Shown: positions 13,973 to 18,854 of the stretch, piece by piece | Position numbering within the stretch: the stretch's first letter is position 1 | How the letters are laid out: every line of letters starts with the position of its first letter | The notes under the pieces: generated by a model | What the model saw: the letters and a program-made list of their open reading frames with translations, nothing else | Told to the model about the DNA's origin: nothing | Database searches by the model: none | Assembly: GCA_031275955.1 (NCBI GenBank) | Contig: JAISNZ010000219.1 | Coordinates: 1 to 18,854 of the forward strand | Length of the DNA stretch: 18,854 bases | Origin: Desulfovibrio sp. | Lineage (GTDB): Bacteria > Desulfobacterota > Desulfovibrionia > Desulfovibrionales > Desulfovibrionaceae | Reading direction: 5' to 3' | Program-made: the position numbers and the translations under genes

Positions 13973-14893
13973 ATGATGCTCAAACATATCGCAAAAATCG
14001 CCCTGAACCTGACCGTGATCTGTTTTTTCGCCGGGACCGTGCTGGGTCTGGTGAATCTCGGCACCCAGAAGGCCAAGGAGGAGAACCAGCATAAGCGCGA
14101 AATGCTGACCAGCATGTCCCTTCTGGGGTACGGGGCGGGCAATCCGGCCCCGCCTGATCTGGAAATGCGCGCCGTAAGCCGGTATCTGCTCTCGGTGGAC
14201 GGCGCCCCCGCCCTGGGGTATGTGCTGCCGGTCGACAACAACCCGGTATTCATCGTCCTTTCCGTGGAAGGGGAGAAACTTCTGGAGATCCCCGCCCCTG
14301 ACGCGCATCAGGCGGACATAAACCAGAACCTGAGCAGCTTGATGGGCAAAGAGGTCAGCGGCCTGCGCCATGTGGAGGATTACCGCATCGCCCTTTTGGA
14401 CGGCAAGGTGCTGGGCTACCTGATTGTCGGCAACAACCTGGGCTTCAAGGCCAATATCAGGATGATGATTTCCCTGAACGCCGATTTCAGCGTGCGCGGC
14501 ATGGCCATCCTGGAGTCGGAGGAAGACCCCGGTTTGGGGGATGAGGCCAAAGAGCCCTATTTCCGCAACCAGTTTGCGGGCAAGAGCGCGGAGCAGCTGG
14601 CCCGTACAGGCGTGAGCACCTCCCCTCAGCCCGAAGAATACCGCGCCCTGCTGGAAGCGCAGCCGGAAGGGCATTTTACGGCCGAGGAAATGGAAAGGCT
14701 GCGGACCGTTTATGGGGACAGCCCCATCTATTCCATCACAGGTTCCACCATCAGCTCCACCGCGGTCACGGTGGGAGTGCAAAAGGCGGTGAGCCGTTTC
14801 GTCTATCGGCTGCAGCAGGTGAACGCGGCCCTGGCGGCGGCCAGGACCGCGCCGCCGGCTCCCGCGGGCGAACCGGAAGAGGAGGGTGTCTAG
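13973..14893 (+). CDS. rnfG: RnfG, periplasmic FMN-binding subunit (longer than usual)
   Basis: A 306-residue protein with one N-terminal membrane anchor (about 9-30) and a periplasmic FMN_bind domain. The conserved EDPGLGDEAKEPYF stretch (about 184-197) and the flavinylation motif TGSTISSTAV with Thr259 are visible; Ser258 replaces the usual Ala of the SGAT consensus. RnfG is commonly about 180-220 residues; here an extra region of about 100 residues lies between the anchor and the EDPGLG part. The start is ATG at 13973, after GGGAGGTGGGG; the adjacent in-frame ATG at 13976 is also possible. The upstream open frame lies inside rnfD. rnfE begins one base after the stop. Confidence 0.93.
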   Translation: MMLKHIAKIALNLTVICFFAGTVLGLVNLGTQKAKEENQHKREMLTSMSLLGYGAGNPAPPDLEMRAVSRYLLSVDGAPALGYVLPVDNNPVFIVLSVEGEKLLEIPAPDAHQADINQNLSSLMGKEVSGLRHVEDYRIALLDGKVLGYLIVGNNLGFKANIRMMISLNADFSVRGMAILESEEDPGLGDEAKEPYFRNQFAGKSAEQLARTGVSTSPQPEEYRALLEAQPEGHFTAEEMERLRTVYGDSPIYSITGSTISSTAVTVGVQKAVSRFVYRLQQVNAALAAARTAPPAPAGEPEEEGV

Positions 14894-14894
14894 C

Positions 14895-15512
14895 ATGTCC
14901 GGCTTTCAGCTTATCGTCCGCGGCCTTCTGGCCGAAAATCCGGTCTTCCGTCTGGCCCTGTCCATGTGCCCGGCGGTGGCGGTCACCACGAACGTCAAAA
15001 ACGGCTTCCTTCTGGGCTGCGCGGTGGTCTTCGTGCAGGTCATGAGCAACCTCACCGCCAGCGCCCTGCGCCAATTTGTCCACCAGCGGGTGCGGGTGGT
15101 CATTTATACCATTATCATCGCCACCTGGGTGAGCGCCATTGACATGATCATGGGCGCCTATCTGCCTGATCTCTACGATCAGGTCAGCCTGTATATCAAA
15201 CTCATCGTGGTCTTCGCCATTATCATCAGCCGGATGGAGCTGTTCGCCAGCAAAAACCCGCTCATCCCCAGCCTGTTTGACGGCCTGGGCATGGGTCTGG
15301 GCTTTATGTTCGGGCTGATGATGATCGGCGCGGTGCGTGAATTGCTGGGCAGCGGGCAGCTGCTGGGTTTTGATCTTCTGGGGACAAAGCCTCTGCTGAT
15401 CATGATCCTGCCCGCCGGAGGCTTTTTCGTGATCGGATTCCTGATGGCCATTTTCAACACTGTGCTCAAAAAGCTGGGCCTGGGCGCGCCCCCTGCCGGG
15501 GGCCACCACTAG
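14895..15512 (+). CDS. rnfE: RnfE, integral membrane subunit (second cluster Cys replaced by Ala)
   Basis: A 205-residue membrane protein of about six helices, paired with RnfA in the membrane core. The first conserved segment ENPVFRLALSMCPAVAVTT contains Cys25. The second signature, normally IV.NC....RAEAFA, reads LIVVFAIIISRMELFASKN here, with Ala108 in the Cys position (GCC codon). From memory, the homologous NqrD/NqrE and RnfE/RnfA pairs hold a [2Fe-2S] cluster by two Cys from each protein. Only three of those four are seen here, with an additional Cys42 in the second helix as a possible substitute. ATG 14895 is chosen over GTG 14886 because AGGAGG (14880-14885) is correctly spaced only for the former. 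Other family segments (LFDGLGMGLGFMF, GAVRELLGSG) are intact. Confidence 0.95.
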   Translation: MSGFQLIVRGLLAENPVFRLALSMCPAVAVTTNVKNGFLLGCAVVFVQVMSNLTASALRQFVHQRVRVVIYTIIIATWVSAIDMIMGAYLPDLYDQVSLYIKLIVVFAIIISRMELFASKNPLIPSLFDGLGMGLGFMFGLMMIGAVRELLGSGQLLGFDLLGTKPLLIMILPAGGFFVIGFLMAIFNTVLKKLGLGAPPAGGHH

Positions 15513-15542
15513 AACCCCTCCGGGGATCAAGGCAGGATAGAG

Positions 15543-16472
15543 ATGAAAAAAATTATGCTCATCGCCGCCATGCTGGCAGCCCTGGCGACATCCGCCCTTG
15601 CCGGAGACGGCCTGACCCTGAAGGCGGGCAGTTTTGCGGACGCGCACAGCATTGAGGTTGAATTTTTATCCCCGCTGTCCGGCCTGGAAGGTCTGGAGCC
15701 ATCCCATTGGCGGGTGGTGGAGGCTTCCAGCCCGGATATCGCCCTCCCTCTGGAAAAGGTGGAGCTGGCGCCGGCCAACCCCAACGCGGCGCGCCTGACG
15801 TTCCGGCAGAACCTGGATATGGGCCAGCCCCATCAGGTGACCCTGGCTTCCCCCCGGGGGAGCGGCAAGATCGAGGTGACCCGGAACATGCTGGCCGTGC
15901 TGCTGACCCTGTTTCTGTCGGCCGCGGTGATCAACAACTACGTCTTTTCCCGCTATCTGGGCCTGTGCGTGTTTTTTGGCGTCAGCCAGCACCGCGATAC
16001 CGCCGTGGGCACGGGAATCACCTTCACCCTGGTCATGACCTGCTCGGGCATCCTGAGCTGGGCCGTCTTCCAGTTTATCCTGAAGCCTTTATCCCTGGGT
16101 TTTCTGCAGATCCTGGTTTTCATCGGCCTGGTGGCCTGTCTGGTGCAGGCCCTGGACACGATCCTGCGGAAAATCAACCCGGTTCTGTTCAAAAAACTGG
16201 GCGTGTATCTGGTGCTGATCACGGTGAATTGCATTATCCTGGCCGTCCCTTTGCTGATTGCCGACCGTAATTTCAACCTGGCCGAAAGTTTCTTTTTCGC
16301 CGTGGGCGCCGGCCTTGGTTTCGCCATGGCCCTGTATCTCATGGCCAATGTGCGGGAGCGCCTGGCCGTGGCCAGAGTTCCGGCGAGTTTCCAGGGGCTG
16401 CCCATCGCCTTTATTGTCTGCGGCCTGTTTGCCCTGGCCTTTATGGGTTTTTCCGGCCTGTCCCTGTTCTGA
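15543..16472 (+). CDS. rnfA: RnfA with an N-terminal exported Ig-like domain
   Basis: A 309-residue protein whose last 194 residues are a normal six-helix RnfA. The core includes VINNYVFSRYLGLCVFFGVS (about 129-148, Cys142), ITVNCIILAVPLL (Cys230) and RERLAVARVPASFQGLPIAFI (about 271-291), close to other RnfA proteins. The first 115 residues are additional: a signal peptide (MKKIMLIAAM..., likely cleaved after Ala20) and an approximately 85-residue beta-rich region. The pattern IEVEFLSPLSG...LTFRQNLDMGQPHQVTLAS resembles SbsA-type Ig-like domains. An export-directed N-terminus fits the periplasmic N-terminus believed for RnfA. An internal ATG at 15888, preceded by GAGGTGA, could make a 194-residue standard RnfA. 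The full frame is favoured because the signal peptide is clear. Confidence 0.93.
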   Translation: MKKIMLIAAMLAALATSALAGDGLTLKAGSFADAHSIEVEFLSPLSGLEGLEPSHWRVVEASSPDIALPLEKVELAPANPNAARLTFRQNLDMGQPHQVTLASPRGSGKIEVTRNMLAVLLTLFLSAAVINNYVFSRYLGLCVFFGVSQHRDTAVGTGITFTLVMTCSGILSWAVFQFILKPLSLGFLQILVFIGLVACLVQALDTILRKINPVLFKKLGVYLVLITVNCIILAVPLLIADRNFNLAESFFFAVGAGLGFAMALYLMANVRERLAVARVPASFQGLPIAFIVCGLFALAFMGFSGLSLF

Positions 16473-16501
16473 GCAGTTCACGAATGAAAGAGGAGGAAGG
16501 A

Positions 16502-17380
16502 ATGGATTCTCTTCTTCGCGACGCCTTTACCAGCACCGCGGTCTTCACGGTCTTCGGGGTGGTGGCCGGTCTGGCCCTGGCCTATGCGGCCGTGCGTTTT
16601 CAGGTGGAGGTGGACCCCAGGGTGGCGGCGGCGAAGGAAGCCCTGCCCGGCGCCAATTGCGGGGCTTGCGGCTTTGCCGGCTGTGAGGGCTATGCCGAGG
16701 CTGTGGCCACGGATCCGGATGTGCCCACGAACAAATGCGCCCCCGGCGGGTCGGCCACGGCCCAAAAGCTGGCCGGCATAACCGGCAAGGCGGCGGCCGA
16801 GGCCGGGGACAGCGTGGCCATCCTGCGCTGCGCCAATCCAGGTTCTCCGCAGCGGCCCAAGCATCTTTACCGCGGGCTGCCCTCCTGCGCCGCCTCCAAT
16901 GGCGCTTTCGGCGGCGCCAACGCCTGCGTTTACGGCTGCATCGGCCTGGGAGACTGCGCCCTGGCCTGCCCCTTCGGGGCCATAACCATGCTGGAAAGCC
17001 GGCCTGTCATTGACTACCGGAAATGTACCGGTTGCAATACCTGCGTGGCCCTGTGCCCCAAAAAGGTTCTCAGCCTGGGGCCGCGTGCCGCCACCACGGT
17101 GATCGCCTGCAATAACCCGGAAAAAGGGGCCAGCGTGCGGGCGGTGTGCGAAAAAGGCTGCATCTCCTGCCAGCTCTGCGTGCGCAAGGGGCCGGAAGGG
17201 GTCTATCTGGCCACGGAACAGGGCATCAGGGTGGATTTGGTCAAAAGCATCGGCCTTGGCGAGGAGACGCTCACTCCCCTGCGCGAGGCCTGCCGTCCCA
17301 AGGTCCTGCACCTCATGGCGGAAATCCGGGAAACGAACGCGAGCCTGTCAGGGCATAAAATCCAGGGAGAGCAGAGATGA
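16502..17380 (+). CDS. rnfB: RnfB, ferredoxin-interacting iron-sulfur subunit
   Basis: A 292-residue subunit that accepts electrons from ferredoxin. An N-terminal membrane anchor (about 12-31) precedes the Fes domain ANCGACGFAGC with Cys53/56/61/79. Ferredoxin sites follow: Cys142/146/152/156 (the RnfB-type C.YGC.GLGDC..ACPF spacing) and Cys175/178/181/185. More cysteines lie at 203, 216, 220, 223 and 226 (KGCISCQLC), consistent with a further cluster. AGGAGGAAGG just before ATG 16502 decides the start over the ATG at 16484. The stop overlaps the apbE start by 4 bases, so the flavin transferase is translationally coupled to the Rnf genes. Confidence 0.96.
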   Translation: MDSLLRDAFTSTAVFTVFGVVAGLALAYAAVRFQVEVDPRVAAAKEALPGANCGACGFAGCEGYAEAVATDPDVPTNKCAPGGSATAQKLAGITGKAAAEAGDSVAILRCANPGSPQRPKHLYRGLPSCAASNGAFGGANACVYGCIGLGDCALACPFGAITMLESRPVIDYRKCTGCNTCVALCPKKVLSLGPRAATTVIACNNPEKGASVRAVCEKGCISCQLCVRKGPEGVYLATEQGIRVDLVKSIGLGEETLTPLREACRPKVLHLMAEIRETNASLSGHKIQGEQR

Positions 17381-18402
17381 AAAATCAGTCTGTACATCTT
17401 ACGCGCCGCGGCTTTCTGCGCCTGGCCGGACTGGCCGGGGCGGGTTCCGTGCTGGCCGCGGCCGGCGGAACGCTTCTGTTCAGCGAGCCCTTTACCCGGG
17501 AACTGCATCAGACGCGCCAGACCCGCACCCTGATGGGCACCTATGTGCAAATTACCGTCCTGGACAAGAGCGCGGACAGAGCGGAGGAGGCCCTGAACGC
17601 CGCCTTCGCGCGCATGGCCCGCCTGGAAAAGCTCCTCACCCGCTTCGGCTCCGGCTCGCCGCTGGCAGAGTTGAATGCCGCCGGCCGCCTGCGGGGAGCG
17701 CCGGCCGAGCTTTTGGCGGTGCTTGACTCTTCCCGCCGCGTCTGGCGGGCCTCCCGGGGGGCCTTTGACATCACCGTCCTGCCCTTGCTGCATACGGCTA
17801 AAAGCCGCATCCTGGCCAACGGGGCCCTGTCCGGTTATGAGGCCGCCCAGGCCCTGCAACTGGTGGGTATGGAAAAACTTAGGATCAACGGCGGAAATCT
17901 GGCCTTTGATCGTTCCGGCATGGGCATTACCCTGGACGGCATAGCCAAAGGGTATATTGTGGATCAGGCCGTGGCCGGCCTGAAGGCCCACAAGATCACC
18001 TCCGCCCTGGTCAATGCCGGCGGCGACCTCCGGGCCCTGGGGTCAAGGCCGGGCAGCGCGGGCTGGCGCATAAAGGTGCAGGACCCGGCTGATAAAAACG
18101 CCTTTGTGGCCGATCTGTCCATCGCCGACCGGGCTGTCGCCACCAGCGGCAACTACGAGGCCTATTTTGATGAGGCCAAATTATTCGGACATCTGATCAG
18201 CCCGGAGGATCCGACCGCCGCAAGCCGGAACCTGAGTTCCACCGTGCTGGCCCCCGACTGCGTGACCGCCGATGCCCTGGCCACCGCCCTGTTTGTGATG
18301 GGCCGCCGGGACGGCCTGGGCTTGCTGGCGGGACAGGCGCAACTGGGCGGGTTGCTGGTGGAGCGGGGCGGGCAGCGGCACCGCTTGCGTTTTCCGGCCT
18401 GA
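17377..18402 (+). CDS. apbE: ApbE, FAD:protein FMN transferase
   Basis: A 341-residue enzyme that transfers FMN from FAD to a Thr in target proteins, here expected to be RnfD (Thr179) and RnfG (Thr259). A Tat-type signal, TRRGFLRLAGLAGAG (about 9-23), points to periplasmic location. ApbE motifs are MGTYVQI (about 53-59), GAFDITVLPLL (about 128-138), ITLDGIAKGYIVD (about 184-196, with Lys191), LVNAGGDLRALG (about 211-222) and the C-terminal TADALATALFVMG. The start overlaps the rnfB stop (ATGA). Length matches the family and no key motif is missing. Confidence 0.96.
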   Translation: MKNQSVHLTRRGFLRLAGLAGAGSVLAAAGGTLLFSEPFTRELHQTRQTRTLMGTYVQITVLDKSADRAEEALNAAFARMARLEKLLTRFGSGSPLAELNAAGRLRGAPAELLAVLDSSRRVWRASRGAFDITVLPLLHTAKSRILANGALSGYEAAQALQLVGMEKLRINGGNLAFDRSGMGITLDGIAKGYIVDQAVAGLKAHKITSALVNAGGDLRALGSRPGSAGWRIKVQDPADKNAFVADLSIADRAVATSGNYEAYFDEAKLFGHLISPEDPTAASRNLSSTVLAPDCVTADALATALFVMGRRDGLGLLAGQAQLGGLLVERGGQRHRLRFPA

Positions 18403-18429
18403 GCGCGTATTCCTGAGCAGGAGTTGACC

Positions 18430-18816
18430 ATGACCGCTTTTTCTCCCGACCCGGAGTGCAAGATGCCTATCTGCACGAAAACCGCGGCAGGCCGGTTGCT
18501 TTTGCCCAGCGCGAACTGTCATTGCGCGCAGAATCTGGGACCAGGGCGCATGAGCCTGCCTCCCCTGATCTGGTTTCTGCTGGCACTCGGAATGCTGGCC
18601 TATGCCTGGTTCACCAACCTGACCCCGCTCCAGGCGGCCTGGCAGTCCGGCGGCTGGAAGGCGCTGGGGGCCTTGGCGGCAGACGCGGGCAACCTGTTTC
18701 TGCCCCTGAATCTTTTCGCCCTGTTTGTTTTCGGCGGCGGCATGTACGAACTGCGCAAACGGCGCCAGGAACTGGAAGCCAGACGCCCGTTCATGAGCTG
18801 TGAGCCTGTTCCGTAA
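18430..18816 (+). CDS. Small membrane protein of unknown function, Cys-containing N-terminus
   Basis: A 128-residue protein I do not recognise. Two hydrophobic helices are visible, at about 44-60 (LPPLIWFLLALGMLAYAWF) and about 91-105 (LFLPLNLFALFVFGGGMY), followed by a basic segment ELRKRRQELEARR. The N-terminal 40 residues have four cysteines, including PSANCHC, and no CxxCH heme site. The ATG at 18430 has CAGGAG six bases upstream. An alternative start is ATG 18550, directly before the first helix; that would remove the Cys-rich part. It follows apbE after 27 bases and is probably co-transcribed, so a link to Rnf is possible but unproven. The remaining 38 bases of the window show nothing. 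Confidence 0.7.
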   Translation: MTAFSPDPECKMPICTKTAAGRLLLPSANCHCAQNLGPGRMSLPPLIWFLLALGMLAYAWFTNLTPLQAAWQSGGWKALGALAADAGNLFLPLNLFALFVFGGGMYELRKRRQELEARRPFMSCEPVP

Positions 18817-18854
18817 TTCCCTTTCCAAACCGAATATGTCCCTCCTGCCGAACG

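Noticed and set aside
1..18854. tRNA, rRNA, CRISPR, insertion sequence or prophage genes
   Set aside because: None seen: no tRNA-like cloverleaf, no regularly spaced repeats and no transposase or integrase motif.

Overview
The window is a GC-rich stretch of a bacterial chromosome, almost certainly from a sulfate- or sulfite-reducing member of the Desulfovibrionaceae (Desulfobacterota). The strongest evidence is a complete dsrMKJOP operon preceded by a small RsbRD-like gene, as I remember from Desulfovibrio dsrM loci, together with a complete rnfCDGEAB-apbE cluster. I made no database comparison; all family assignments rest on recognised motifs and gene order.

Layout. (1) Bases 1-261 are non-coding and hold two GC-rich hairpins and a good parS centromere site just before parA. 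(2) Bases 262-3265 (+) hold parA, parB and a heptose-7-phosphate kinase (rfaE1-like) whose ATG overlaps the parB stop. (3) Bases 3311-4656 (-) hold a YgjP/DUF45 metallopeptidase followed by a small two-BON-domain lipoprotein. (4) Bases 4657-4890 are a divergent intergenic region with three consecutive inverted repeats and a plausible promoter for the rightward genes. (5) Bases 4891-11411 (+) form a tightly packed operon: a VKOR-thioredoxin membrane oxidoreductase, an RsbRD-N-domain protein, then dsrM, dsrK, dsrJ, dsrO and dsrP. (6) Bases 11412-11556 are an AT-richer gap with possible terminator and promoter signals. (7) Bases 11557-18816 (+) hold rnfC, D, G, E, A, B, apbE and a small unknown membrane protein.

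How the genes work together. DsrMKJOP links the periplasmic and quinone side (DsrJ, DsrO, DsrP) to the cytoplasmic disulfide-reductase-like side (DsrM, DsrK), and is thought to deliver electrons to the DsrC trisulfide made during sulfite reduction. Rnf couples ferredoxin:NAD+ electron transfer to ion translocation. ApbE attaches FMN to RnfD and RnfG. The locus therefore puts two membrane redox modules of energy conservation side by side. The VKOR-like protein may serve disulfide chemistry in the cell envelope.

Most notable points: RnfA carries a predicted exported Ig-like domain fused to its N-terminus. RnfE has Ala where the second conserved cluster-binding Cys should be. DsrO lacks exactly the four cysteines expected to bind one of four [4Fe-4S] clusters. 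A VKOR-Trx gene heads the dsr operon. The divergent intergenic region contains an 18-bp inverted repeat and two more hairpins.
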